DNA of 64,000 bases from JAIVJM01 sp963816985 (lineage in GTDB: Bacteria; Acidobacteriota; Blastocatellia; Pyrinomonadales; Pyrinomonadaceae). Location of the stretch: contig CAWFMF010000004.1 in assembly GCA_963816985.1 (NCBI GenBank), positions 2,232,001 through 2,296,000 of the forward strand, written 5' to 3'. The notes below the pieces were generated by a model, which worked only from the letters and a program-made list of their open reading frames with translations, was not told where the DNA came from and ran no database searches. A program made the translations under genes and the position numbers. Position 1 is the first letter of the stretch. Each line of letters starts with the position of its first letter. Of the stretch, positions 1 to 9,375 are shown in pieces.

Positions 1-1962
1 GTCGAGCGGCCCATCAAGAACTCGGCCATCCTCGGCAAGCTCGACTTTAACGTGAACGAAGACAACAAGCTCTCGCTCTCGTACAACTTCGACCACTCGC
101 GCAACGAGAACCAGACCTTCGACGTGCCGACCTACGGCAACTCGGCCAACGGCACCGAAGGCCCTTCGAAGATTCAGGTCCTCAACCTCAACCTCTTCTC
201 AACGGTCTCGCCGACCAAAGTCAACGAGGCGCACTTCACCTACGCGCGCGAGAACCGACCGCGCGCCGCCGTGGACTCGAACATCCCCGCCGACACCGCG
301 ATGGGCGGCTTCTTCAACGCCGCCGAGCCGACCTTCCGCTTCGGGAGCCCGTTCTTCCTCGGCCCGAACGTGGACGAGCTGTTCTGGCGCACGCAACTGC
401 GCGACACCTTCTCCATCGTCAAGGGTTCGCACACCGTTAAGTTCGGCGGCGAGTGGCTGCACAGCAACAACGCGCAAGTCTTCCGAGGCTTTTTCCAGGG
501 CCGCTACATCTTCGACAGCGTGGCGGGCTTCCTGCGCTACGCCTCGCCCGCCTCGCTCGGCGCGGGCTTCGGCCCGAACGCGGGCCGCTGCGCTGACGGC
601 TCCTTCACGAGCATTGCCGCGCCGACGTGCGCCAACCCGTCCACGCCGCTCCTGCTCTTCCTTCAGGGCGCAGCCCCGAACGGCCCCGCGACCGACGCCG
701 CCGGCGCTTCCGACATCAAGAACGAAGACTTCGCGCTCTTCGCGCAGGACTCCTGGAAGATTCGGCCCAACCTGACTTTCAACTACGGCCTACGTTGGGA
801 GGCGCAAATCTTCCCCGAACCCGACGTGCCGCCCGCGCAGACCGCCTACGGGATATTCCTGAACGACCCGCGCTTTCCTTCGGACGGCACGCTCCACAGT
901 CCGAAGAAGATGTTCCAGCCGCGCGTCGGCTTCGCGTGGGACATCGGAGGCCGTGGCAAGTCCGTCCTGCGCGCGAGCTATGGCATCTACTTCGCGCGGC
1001 AGAACATGTTGACGCAGGTCGGCTCGATCACCACCAACGGCGTCCAGCAGCAGACGATTGCGGGCGGCCTGTTCGCCAATCCGGGCATCCGCCCGACGTG
1101 GCCGGGGCTGGTGACGCCGACCGCCGGGTCGTGCTCGACTCGCGCCAACTTTTCGCAGGCCGGCCCCGTCACCAACCCCTTCCCGTGTTTCAGCGGCGTC
1201 AGAGTCTTCAGCCGGGATTATGCTAACCCGCGCATCTACACGACCAACGTCGCCTTCGAGCAGGAGATCGCCTCCGACACTTCGCTGTACTTCGACTTCA
1301 CGCACGCGAAGGGCGTCCATCTCACGCGCTTCCTCGACTACGCCCGCCTCCTCGGCGCTGACGGTTTCCCGGTCTTCGGCGACTACCTCGGCGAGACGAT
1401 GGTGGCGAGCGCCGTCGGCAAGTCGCTCTACCGGGGCTTCACCGTCGGCCTCCGCAAGCGTTACAGTCGCGGCTTCCAGTTCGAGGGCAACTACGTCTTC
1501 TCGAAAGACATGGACGACGACTCGAACGAGCGCGACCCGTTCACCGACCGCGCCTTCAACTTCAACAACCTCCAACTCGACTACTCGCTCGCCGACCGCG
1601 ACATCCGCCACCGCTTCAACTTCTACACCAACGCGCAACTGCCGTGGGGCTTCGACGGCAACGCCCGCGTGCAGGCGCGCAGCCCGCAGCCCAAGTCGCC
1701 CGGCTGCGCCACGCGCTGCGCCAACCGCAACACGCTGCGCAAGAACAACGAGTTCTTCTCCTTCGACTGGCGCTTGCAGCGGCCCTTCGACTTGAGCGAG
1801 AGCGTCCGTCTCATCCCCGTCGTCGAGATGTTCAATACCTTCAACACCAACAACAACATTGACCCGACCATCGGCTCGCCGCTCTTCAACTTCGACGGCT
1901 TCCTCCGTCAAGGCGTCGGCGACCCGCGCCAGATTCAACTGGCGATCAAGTTAGAGTTCTGA
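1..1962 (+). CDS. Oar-like TonB-dependent receptor, 3' part (5' end outside window)
   Basis: The reading frame is open from base 1, so the gene begins upstream and only about 653 C-terminal residues are visible. They form the outer-membrane beta-barrel of a TonB-dependent receptor of the large Oar type: many alternating aromatic/polar strands, repeated NYGLRWE- and FNTFNTNNN-like segments, and a C-terminus ending in phenylalanine (KLEF), the usual signal for outer-membrane barrel assembly. The complete receptor at 40989 has the same ending (ARFEF). The plug and carboxypeptidase-like N-terminal domains would lie outside the window. The substrate cannot be told from sequence; large polymers or peptides are usual for the family. 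A composite palindrome starts two bases after the stop codon. Confidence 0.9.
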   Translation, partial: VERPIKNSAILGKLDFNVNEDNKLSLSYNFDHSRNENQTFDVPTYGNSANGTEGPSKIQVLNLNLFSTVSPTKVNEAHFTYARENRPRAAVDSNIPADTAMGGFFNAAEPTFRFGSPFFLGPNVDELFWRTQLRDTFSIVKGSHTVKFGGEWLHSNNAQVFRGFFQGRYIFDSVAGFLRYASPASLGAGFGPNAGRCADGSFTSIAAPTCANPSTPLLLFLQGAAPNGPATDAAGASDIKNEDFALFAQDSWKIRPNLTFNYGLRWEAQIFPEPDVPPAQTAYGIFLNDPRFPSDGTLHSPKKMFQPRVGFAWDIGGRGKSVLRASYGIYFARQNMLTQVGSITTNGVQQQTIAGGLFANPGIRPTWPGLVTPTAGSCSTRANFSQAGPVTNPFPCFSGVRVFSRDYANPRIYTTNVAFEQEIASDTSLYFDFTHAKGVHLTRFLDYARLLGADGFPVFGDYLGETMVASAVGKSLYRGFTVGLRKRYSRGFQFEGNYVFSKDMDDDSNERDPFTDRAFNFNNLQLDYSLADRDIRHRFNFYTNAQLPWGFDGNARVQARSPQPKSPGCATRCANRNTLRKNNEFFSFDWRLQRPFDLSESVRLIPVVEMFNTFNTNNNIDPTIGSPLFNFDGFLRQGVGDPRQIQLAIKLEF

Positions 1963-1963
1963 G

Positions 1964-2202
1964 AGCCCTGAAAGGGCTCAAGACAATAGCCGGGGGCAAA
2001 GCGAAGGAGCGAGCGCGAGCGAGCGACGAAGCAACGCCCCCGGAACAGACAAGAAAAACAATTCGACCCTGAAGGGGTCGCAGGTTCAACGTTGAACTGC
2101 GACCCCTTCAGGGTCGAAAATTTTTATCTACGCACGACCGGGGGCGGCGCTCACTTGCGTTCGCTCTGCCCCCGGCTATTATCTTCATCCCCTTCGGGGA
2201 TG
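1964..2202. repeat. Composite palindromic repeat, family B copy 1
   Basis: About 239 bases fill the convergent junction between the receptor and trpF. In order: a small hairpin (AGCCCTGAAAGGGCT), a GC-rich hairpin bounded by CCGGGGGC/GCCCCCGG, a central long palindrome whose arms read CGACCCTGAAGGGGTCG and which pivots on GTTCAACGTTGAAC, a second CCGGGGGC/GCCCCCGG hairpin, and a terminal hairpin (CATCCCCTTCGGGGATG). Related copies lie at 16023, 21438 and 45416. It probably terminates transcription from both sides. Confidence 0.85.
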
Positions 2203-2230
2203 GTAACTCAACTTCGTTGACGGTGTTGAC

Positions 2231-2896
2231 TCAGGCACTCGCAACGGCGCGGAAGAAGTCCGCCAGCTTCCTCTCGTCCAACCTCCCGTCCGTCCGCACG
2301 CCGCTGCACACGTCCACGCCGAACGGCCCGACCCTTCGGACGGCCTCGGCGACGTTCGACGCGTTCAGACCCCCGGCGAGGAAGACCGGGACTTCGACCG
2401 CCTCGCGAATCCTCCGGCTCAACTCCCAGTCGTGCGTGCGGCCCGTCCCGCCGAGTTCCTTGACGGCCAGACTCTGGTTGCCGGAGTCGAGCAGAATCGC
2501 GTTCACGCGCGGCGCGACCCGCACGGCTTCATCAACTGCTTCCGGCCCCGCGACGTGGATGACCTGCACGAGCGCGACGCCGGGCATCGCCGCGCGCAAC
2601 GCCTCGTAACTCCCGCCGCTCAGACGGTCGCAGATTTGGACGGCGTTTGTGCCCGCGCGCCTTTGCTGTCCGACGATTGTGTCGGCGTCCTGCGCGCACG
2701 TCAGAAGGAAAGACGCGACCGGCGGCGGGACTGAGGCCGCGACGCGCGCGATCAGTTCTTCGCTGATGACGCCCGGCCCGCTCGGCATCTCGCCGACGAG
2801 CCCAACTGCCGACGCGCCGTACTCGACGGCGAGCCGCGCCTCCTCGACGCCGCCGATGCAGCAAATCTTGACTCTGGGTTTGAGCGACGCCTTCAT
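2231..2896 (-). CDS. trpF: Phosphoribosylanthranilate isomerase-like protein (TrpF family)
   Basis: A 221-residue (beta/alpha)8-barrel protein of the TrpF family, which converts N-(5-phosphoribosyl)anthranilate to the carboxyphenylamino-deoxyribulose phosphate in tryptophan synthesis. Visible motifs are KICCIGG near the N-terminus (the catalytic cysteine strand, normally KICGI), ILLDSG with the catalytic aspartate, and a phosphate-binding GGLNASNV followed by GVDVCSGV. The start is placed at the ATG directly before KASLKPRVKIC; an earlier in-frame ATG would overlap the upstream gene. No other trp genes are nearby, so it is either a scattered trp gene or a TrpF-like paralogue. The doubled cysteine in KICCI is unusual. 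Confidence 0.85.
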   Translation of the reverse strand: MKASLKPRVKICCIGGVEEARLAVEYGASAVGLVGEMPSGPGVISEELIARVAASVPPPVASFLLTCAQDADTIVGQQRRAGTNAVQICDRLSGGSYEALRAAMPGVALVQVIHVAGPEAVDEAVRVAPRVNAILLDSGNQSLAVKELGGTGRTHDWELSRRIREAVEVPVFLAGGLNASNVAEAVRRVGPFGVDVCSGVRTDGRLDERKLADFFRAVASA

Positions 2897-2939
2897 CTTC
2901 GACTTCGGAGACGAACGAAAGGCTCTCACGCGGTTGCGT

Positions 2940-3479
2940 CTACCCTCGATGCTGGCGGTCGGCAATCTTGGCGAGGGCGATGGTGAGCGCCGCCGCGCCG
3001 AGCGTCTTGATGAGCGTCGGGTGCTGAGCGTAAACGTTGCTGATCATGTCCACGACCGAGGGGTCTCGCTTCTCGGCCTCGGCGGCGACCTCTTCGACGA
3101 CCTGCGGCGGGATGGCCTCGGCCTGTTCGGGCGTGACTTCGGTCTGCCCGCCGCCGAGCATCCCGGCGAGCCCGCCGCCACCGCCGCCGACGCGCGAGAG
3201 AATCTGCGAGATGACGGTCGGCCCCAAAGCCGAGATGAGCGTGTTGAGGATGCTGGCGCGCTGCGTCCCCGAAGACTGGTTGAAGAGTCCGCCGAGCATC
3301 TGTCCGAAGGGCGGCGTCTGCTCGGAGCGGAAGGCCGCCGAGAGCCCGTCGGCGAGCGCCGATTCGGGCGCGGCCTGCGTCATCTGGTCGAAGTCGTCCT
3401 CGACCGTGTCGGGAGCCTGTTCGGGTTGCGCCCCGCTGTACTGCTTTAAGAGTCCGCCGAGCTGGTTCATCCAATCCAT
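2940..3479 (-). CDS. Hypothetical protein, glycine-rich centre (DUF937-like)
   Basis: A roughly 179-residue protein without a signal peptide. The N-terminus (MDWMNQLGGLLKQYSG) and a central glycine stretch followed by LAGMLGG resemble the DUF937/YidB-type small proteins, but this is only a composition-level match. A hydrophobic helix near the C-terminus (TLGAAALTIALAKI) could contact membrane. The ATG at 3479 has AAGGAG seven bases upstream; the in-frame ATG at 3485 is too close to the same ribosome site. It is read in the same direction as the trpF-like gene, with a 43-base gap. Function unknown. Confidence 0.65.
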   Translation of the reverse strand: MDWMNQLGGLLKQYSGAQPEQAPDTVEDDFDQMTQAAPESALADGLSAAFRSEQTPPFGQMLGGLFNQSSGTQRASILNTLISALGPTVISQILSRVGGGGGGLAGMLGGGQTEVTPEQAEAIPPQVVEEVAAEAEKRDPSVVDMISNVYAQHPTLIKTLGAAALTIALAKIADRQHRG

Positions 3480-3622
3480 TTTCATTCTCCTTAATGAAGG
3501 CGAGCGGTAAATGCGCGACGGAGCGCCGCCCGTCGTGGGCGGCGCTCCGCGAAGATTATCGAGCGGGGCGGGGTAATGTTACTTGGGACGGGCGCAGTTT
3601 AACTCAAGTGCGCGGCCCGCGC

Positions 3623-4246
3623 CTATGGCTTGACGGGCGTCGGCGTCGTCGTCGCGGGCGCGTCGGTCGTGCGCTCGGAGGGGAGGAGGCGCGAGGGGTC
3701 GGGCCGGTCGGGCGAGGTGTGCGCGTGGACGGCCTTCCACTCGCCGCTGACCTTCTGGAAGACGATGGTCAGCCGACCGGTCGCGCGTTCGGGCTGGCCG
3801 TCGGCGGTCTGCGACTGTTCCCAGAGGCAGGAGACGACCGCCGCGCCGGGGCCGAGCAGCCGCACGTTCACGTCGCGCACGTCGAGCTTCACGTCCTTGA
3901 CCTTCGCATACAGGCTCTCGCGGTTGCTCCGCACCTGCGACCATGACTTCGTGACCGTCCCGTTGTTGTTGAAGAGGATGAGCTGCGGCGAGTTCCAGTA
4001 GACGCCCATCACACCATCGGCATCAGCCTTGCGGATGCCGTCAACGAGCGCGTCGAAGGCGGCGCGCACTTCGGCGGCGGCTGCCGTGTCGGCGCGCTGC
4101 GCACGAGTCTGTACGGCGCGCGGGCGTGCGGGCGTGGTCGTCAAGGTCGCGGGCGGCCCCAGAGGCGCGGTCGAGTCCTGCTGCGCGAAGCCGACGGCGG
4201 CGAGCGCGACTATCATGATCGTCGAGACGAATAATCTTAAAATCAT
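3623..4246 (-). CDS. Exported NTF2-like (SnoaL/DUF4440) protein
   Basis: About 207 residues. An N-terminal signal peptide (MILRLFVSTIMIVALAAVGFAQ) with an AxA-like cleavage site is followed by a Pro/Thr-rich linker, an NTF2-like cone-fold domain (roughly residues 55-175, with FDALVDGIRKADADGVMGVY and a closing WKAVHAHTS), and a Pro/Thr-rich tail. Domains of this type are small ligand-binding or catalytic folds; no specific activity can be assigned. The ATG at 4246 is preceded by GAGGAG at good spacing. It probably acts in the periplasm. Confidence 0.75.
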   Translation of the reverse strand: MILRLFVSTIMIVALAAVGFAQQDSTAPLGPPATLTTTPARPRAVQTRAQRADTAAAAEVRAAFDALVDGIRKADADGVMGVYWNSPQLILFNNNGTVTKSWSQVRSNRESLYAKVKDVKLDVRDVNVRLLGPGAAVVSCLWEQSQTADGQPERATGRLTIVFQKVSGEWKAVHAHTSPDRPDPSRLLPSERTTDAPATTTPTPVKP

Positions 4247-4288
4247 TGCTGACTCCTCTCTCAAAAACTATAGAGCGCGTTGCAAAAC

Positions 4289-4360
4289 TGTAGGGGCAGG
4301 GCTCGTCCCTGCCCGAATGCCTACGCAGCCCTGCGGGCAGGGACGAGCCCTGCCCCTACA
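4289..4360. repeat. Perfect 26-bp inverted repeat (family E hairpin)
   Basis: The arms at 4289-4314 and 4335-4360 are perfect inverted copies beginning TGTAGGGGCAGGGC and separated by 20 bases. The hairpin lies downstream of gltX on the minus strand, before the next gene. GTAGGGGCAGGG-type elements are dispersed REP-like repeats in many high-GC bacteria. It could also terminate gltX transcription. Confidence 0.8.
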
Positions 4361-4389
4361 AAATTATCCGACGTTGAGTCGAACAATAT

Positions 4390-5901
4390 TTAAACAAGTG
4401 ACGACGCCGCGCGCAGTCGCATCGCCGAGCGTTCACGACCGATGACATCAAACACGTCGAACATCGAAGGCCCGACCGACTGGCCCGTGAGCGCCGTCCG
4501 CGAGGCGTTGATGAGCAGACCGGCCTTCACGCCCGCCTCCTCGGCCAGAGACCGGAGCGCCTGCTCGCTCGTCTCCACATTCCACGGCTCGGCCCCCTTG
4601 ATGCGCTCGGCGAGCGCGGGCAGAAGCTCTTTCAGTCGCGGCTCCTTCCGCAAGTTCTTCCCGACCGCCGCCTCGTCGAACTCGAACTCGTCGGCGAAGT
4701 ACGCGCGCCCCTGCCCGCTGAAATCCTTGAGCGTGTAGAAGCGCTGGCGGATGAGGTCAATCGTCTTCTCCAGCCACGCGCGCCCTTCGCCCTCTTCGTA
4801 CTTCGCCTGCCACAGCCCCGACGCCTCCAACTCGGCGCGCACCATCGGCAGAAGCTCTTCCAAAGGCATCGTGCGGATGTACTCGGCGTTCATCCAGAGC
4901 GCCTTCTGGTCAGTCCACTGGCGCGCGTCCGTGTCGCTGAAGTTGAAGACGGCGTTCGAGCGGTGGACGCCTTCGAGCGTGAACTTCTCGACCATCTCGG
5001 CGAGCGAGAGAATCTCCTGATCGTCCGGCGGAGCCCAACCCAGAAGCGCGAGGTAGTTGCGGAAGGCCGCCGGGATGAAGCCCCGGTCGCGGTACGTCGT
5101 CAAAGAGACGACCTCGCCGTGCTTACGCTTCGAGAGCTTCGCCTTGTTCGGCGCGAGTATCAGAGGCAGGTGCGCGAACCTCGGCACCTCCGCGTCGAGC
5201 GCGCCGTAGATGAGCACCTGCTTGTGCGTGTTCGTCAGGTGATCCTGGCCGCGGATGACGTGCGTGATGCCCATCTCGATGTCGTCCACCACGACCGAGA
5301 GGTTGTAGAGCGGCGAGAGGTCGCCGGAGCGCAAAAGCACGAGGTCTTCAATCTCCGAGTAGTCGCGCTCCTGCGCGCCGTAGACCACGTCCTCGAACTG
5401 CGAGCGGCCTTCGGGCGCGACTTTCAGACGCACGGCGAAGGGCTCGCCCGCCTCGGCGCGCGCGTCCGACTCCGCGAGCGGCAAGTCCCTGAAAGGGTTG
5501 GCGCGGTGATTCACGCCCTCGCCCGCCGCGCCTTTGCTCCGCGCGCGCTCGGCGATCTCCTGCTTCACGTTCCCTTCGCCGCGCTCCTCTTTCGGCGTGA
5601 AGTCGCGGTACGCCTTGCCCTCGTTGATGAGCCGCAACGCGGCCTCGCGGTGCTTCCCGGCGTTGTGCGACTGGAAGACTATCTCTTCGTCGTAGTCGGC
5701 GAGGCCGAGCCACTTCAGGCCCTCGATGATCGAGCGCGTGGACTCGTCCGTCGAACGCTGCAAGTCCGTGTCCTCGACCCGCAGAAGGAACTTCCCGCCC
5801 TCCTTGCGCGCGTAGAGCCAGTTGAAGAGCGCGGTGCGCGCCGCTCCGATGTGCAGGTAACCCGTGGGCGATGGTGCGAAACGGACTCGGACAGCAGACA
5901 T
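4390..5901 (-). CDS. gltX: Glutamyl-tRNA synthetase
   Basis: A 503-residue class I aminoacyl-tRNA synthetase that charges tRNA-Glu (and in many bacteria without GlnRS also tRNA-Gln). The Rossmann catalytic core starts with FAPSPTGYLHIG, whose HIG signature is at residues 17-19, and the KMSKS-equivalent loop is KLSKR at residues 255-259. RVEDTDLQRS (41-50) and VIRGQDHL (215-222) are also typical. The alpha-helical anticodon-binding domain fills the C-terminal third. Length is normal for the family. It is transcribed toward the 4289-4360 hairpin, and tRNA-Ser lies about 140 bases upstream on the same strand. Confidence 0.97.
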   Translation of the reverse strand: MSAVRVRFAPSPTGYLHIGAARTALFNWLYARKEGGKFLLRVEDTDLQRSTDESTRSIIEGLKWLGLADYDEEIVFQSHNAGKHREAALRLINEGKAYRDFTPKEERGEGNVKQEIAERARSKGAAGEGVNHRANPFRDLPLAESDARAEAGEPFAVRLKVAPEGRSQFEDVVYGAQERDYSEIEDLVLLRSGDLSPLYNLSVVVDDIEMGITHVIRGQDHLTNTHKQVLIYGALDAEVPRFAHLPLILAPNKAKLSKRKHGEVVSLTTYRDRGFIPAAFRNYLALLGWAPPDDQEILSLAEMVEKFTLEGVHRSNAVFNFSDTDARQWTDQKALWMNAEYIRTMPLEELLPMVRAELEASGLWQAKYEEGEGRAWLEKTIDLIRQRFYTLKDFSGQGRAYFADEFEFDEAAVGKNLRKEPRLKELLPALAERIKGAEPWNVETSEQALRSLAEEAGVKAGLLINASRTALTGQSVGPSMFDVFDVIGRERSAMRLRAASSLV

Positions 5902-6040
5902 AAGAATCTTGTACGGATGATCGTTGACGGGTGACGGTTAAGAGCGCCTCGGCCCTCTCCGTCGCCACAAATTAAAACGAGTGACCGGACGGAACAAGTA
6001 AGCACTTGTCACCTGTCACTTGTCACTCGTCTCGGAAAAC

Positions 6041-6131
6041 TGGCGGAGATGACAGGATTCGAACCTGCGATAGGCTTTTGACCTATAACGGTTTAGCAAA
6101 CCGCCGCCTTCAGCCACTCGGCCACATCTCC
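6041..6131 (-). tRNA. tRNA-Ser (anticodon GCT)
   Basis: On the minus strand the cloverleaf reads GGAGATG (acceptor), TG, GCCGAG...GGCTGAAGG (D arm), an anticodon arm CGGTTTGCTAAACCG with anticodon GCT, a long variable arm typical of serine tRNA, a T arm with GGTTCGAATCC, and CATCTCC with discriminator G and an encoded CCA end. The length of 91 bases fits a class II tRNA. It decodes AGC/AGU serine codons. Confidence 0.96.
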
Positions 6132-6289
6132 GCATCAGGCGAAAAGATATTCTAGCCCGCCCACCCCGATTGTCAAGGCGAGCCCCCTCCCGCTGCCCCG
6201 CTCCGAGAAATTCCGCACGCTCCTCCGCCGCCCGGTGATAAAATTCCGCCGCCAAGCTTGACTGTCCGTCATATAGGAGACTGCCTCAC

Positions 6290-9200
6290 ATGACGACACC
6301 TCAAAAGCCAACCCCGTCGTCATGATTAGCAGCACCGCGCGCGACCTGCCAGAGCACCGCAAGGAGGTGATGGACGCGTGCCTCCGGCAGGCGATGTACC
6401 CCAGCGATGATGGAACACCTCCCGCCAAGCGATGCTGAGGCCATACAGACCGTCGCTCGCAATGGTCGATCAGCGCGACATCTACGTCGGCGTCTTCGCG
6501 CACCGATACGGCTACGTCCGAAGGAGAACAACTCCGGCAGATTTCCATCACCGAGATGGAGTACGATCGCGCCGTCAAGCGAGGCATCCCGCGCCTGATC
6601 TTCCTCATGCATGAGACCACCCGATGAAGCCCTATGACATTGAGACGGGCGAAGGCGCATCCAAGTTGAAGAACTTAAGAGAGAATGCAGGCCGAGCGCG
6701 TCGTCAATTTCTTCAGGTCGCCAGCCGACTTCCGCGCGCATGTCATCAACAGCCTCTGCACTACGCAACGACACGCGAAGTGCCTGACCTCACGACATTT
6801 CACTACGTCAGCGACATCCCCCGCCGCCCGAAGCCTTCATCGCGCATCCCTATACGCTACTTCAAACCCGCCGCGCTGGTCGGGCGCCAGCCCGAACTGA
6901 ATCTCCTAACCGATTGGGTCGCGAAGCCCGATTCCGAAGTGTACAACGCTCGCATCCTCAACGTCGTCGCCATCGGCGGCCTGGGCAAGAGCGCACTCAC
7001 GTGGAAGTGGTTCAACGACATCGCCCCGCAGGAGATGCAGCCGCTCGCCGGTCGCATGTGGTGGAGCTTTTACGAGACCGACGCCACTTTCGAGAACTTC
7101 GTCACCCGCGCGCTCGCTTATGTCACGCGGCGGCCAACTCGACGAAGTGCAGAAGATTCCCGCGCCTGAACGCGAGTCGCAACTGCTTGCCGCGCTCGAC
7201 CGCGAGCCGTTCCTGATCGTGCTCGACGGCCTGGAGCGAATGCTGATCGCCTACGCGCGAATGGACGCGGCGCATCTCGCCGACGACGATCTGGACAAGC
7301 GGACGGCGAACATCGTGGCGGGCCCCTCCGGCCTGCCCCAGAGCGCGAGCCAGTCTTTCGCAGGCGAGCACCGACTGCGCAAGACTGCGGACCCGCGAGC
7401 GGGGGCATTCCTGCGCAAGTTTAGCAGCCTCCGGGCCTCGCGCGTGCTTGTCAGCACGCGGCTCTATCCCGCCGACTTGCAGAGAGCGACGGGCGAGCCG
7501 CTTCCTGGCTGCTATGCGATATTCCTTACGGGGTTGACCGACGAGGACGCACTCGAATTGTGGCGCGCGTTCGGCGTGAGCGGCGCGCGCGACGCGCTGC
7601 TGCCGCTTTTCAGGAACGTGGGCAATCACCCGCTATTGATTCAAGCATTGGCGAGCGAGGTGGCACGCTACCGCCGCGCGCCGGGCGATTTCGATCGGTG
7701 GCGGCGCGACCATCCCGATTTTGACCCGCACGGCCTGTCGCTCGCGCAGGGAAGATCGCACGTCCTGAAATTCGCCCTCCGTGGGTTGGGCAATAAAGCA
7801 CTCCAGGCGCTGCAAGTCGTCGCGGCCTTCAGGATACCCGCGCACTACGACACACTGGCCGTGCTGTTGGTCGGCGAGGGGAAAGCGTGCGCCGACGAGC
7901 GCGAAATGGATGAGGTGCTGGCCGAACTGGAAGACCGGGGGCTGCTCGGATGGGACAAGCAAGCGAACCGCTACGACCTGCATCCTATCGTGCGTAGCGT
8001 GGTGTGGGATGGGTTGACCGTAGACACGCGGCGAGAGGTTTACACTGGCCTGCAAGCGCACTTTGAGGCGCTGCCGATGGTTGATGACTGGAGAAAAGTC
8101 AACAGTCTCGAAGACTTGACGCCTGCTATCGAACTCTACAATACGTTGATCGGCCTGGAGCGTTATGACGAGGCACTCAGGCTCTTTAACGAGAGGATAG
8201 ATTACGCCACGCTCTACCGTCTGAGCGCCAACCGGCTGCGGGCCGAACTTCTGGAGATGCTCTTCCCCGACGGACTGGAGCAACTGCCGCGCCTGAACAG
8301 TCCGGGCAATCAAGCCTTAGTTTTCAACGCTCTCGCCTCGGCGTATCAGTTTAACGGGCAACCAAGGCGCGCAGTCCCGTTGCTCCGTCGAGTTAGCACA
8401 ATTTCTTCGGCGGCAAAGACTGAACTCAATCTCGGCGTCGGATTACTCAATCTCTCCTACGCTTTGCGGCTGTCGGGCGCGCCACGTGAATCGGAGGCTG
8501 CTGGACGCCGCGCCTTATTCCTTGCTCGACAGCAGAATGATCGTTTTCGGGAAGCGGCCAGTCTGAATTTGGTCGGATGGGTGATGGCGGCGCGGGGCTT
8601 GGTCAACAACTCCCGCGTCGCCCTCCAGAGAGCACTACGAATAGACGCGGCTCTCTCCGGGAGACAGGCCGAGGGCGTGGACGACGCTTTCTTGGCGCAA
8701 CACGCGTTGTGGCTCGGCGAGTTCGGCACCGCGCTGTCATCGGCAAACCGCGCGTGGGCTCTGGCGCCTATCTCCGGTTCCGAGCGCGATTTCATCCGCG
8801 CGGCGCGAGTACAAGGCGAGGCGGCGTTGGGATTGAATGATTTCACCTCAGCCGACGAGCGACTGCACCATGCGCTCACCCGTGCGCGGATGGTGAATCT
8901 AGTCGAAGAAGAGCTTCCCGCGCTTGTTGCGCTAGCCGAGTTGCGGTGGCGGCAGGGGGATTTGAAGCCATCGCGTGAGTTTCTGGATGATGTTTGGGAA
9001 GCGGCGGAGCGGGGGCCGTATCCACTTTTTCACGCAGATGCCTTCAACGTGCTAGCGCAGGTCGAGCGCGACGAGGGTAATGAGGCGGCGGCGGTTGAGG
9101 CAGCGACGAGGGCTTATAAACTCGCGTGGTGCGACGGGCCGCCGTTTGCTTATCACTGGGGGTTGGAGAAGGCGCGGGCGTTGTTGAGGGAGTTAGGGAC

Positions 9201-9348
9201 GGAGGAGCCGGAGATGCCGCCGTTTGATGAGTCGAAGTTTGAGCCGATGCCGGAGGTGGAGATTGACCCGCCGGATGAGTTCGGCGGTCAAAAGATGAAG
9301 AAAGTTGGCGGCGTTAATAAGAGAAAGAAGCAGCGTAAGAAGAGATAG
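6290..9348 (+). pseudogene. DUF4062 / NB-ARC / TPR STAND protein, multiply frameshifted 5' part
   Basis: Read across frames, this encodes one large STAND ATPase. An N-terminal DUF4062 domain has VMISSTARDLPEHRKEV, DIYVGVFAHRYGYV and ISITEMEYDRAVKRGIPRL. An NB-ARC domain follows, with P-loop IGGLGKSALTW near 6970-7010, Walker B FLIVLDGLER near 7215, and RVLVSTRLYPADL. The C-terminal half is TPR-like helical repeats with a very basic tail (KRKKQRKKR). From 7120 to 9348 the frame is open for 742 residues, but between about 6312 and 7125 I count roughly eleven net single-base frame changes while the amino-acid similarity survives. That is either a decaying gene or a run of assembly indels. A STAND protein of this kind would sense a signal through the TPRs and act through the DUF4062 domain. 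The intact 3' part might be translated separately from 7120. Confidence 0.8.
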
Positions 9349-9375
9349 ACTGCGGCCCCTGACTCATGCGGAGTT

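Noticed and set aside
790..1938. Long minus-strand reading frame of 382 codons opposite the Oar-like receptor
   Set aside because: It has the Arg/Val/Glu-rich composition of antisense high-GC shadow frames and no motif; the plus-strand barrel is unmistakable.
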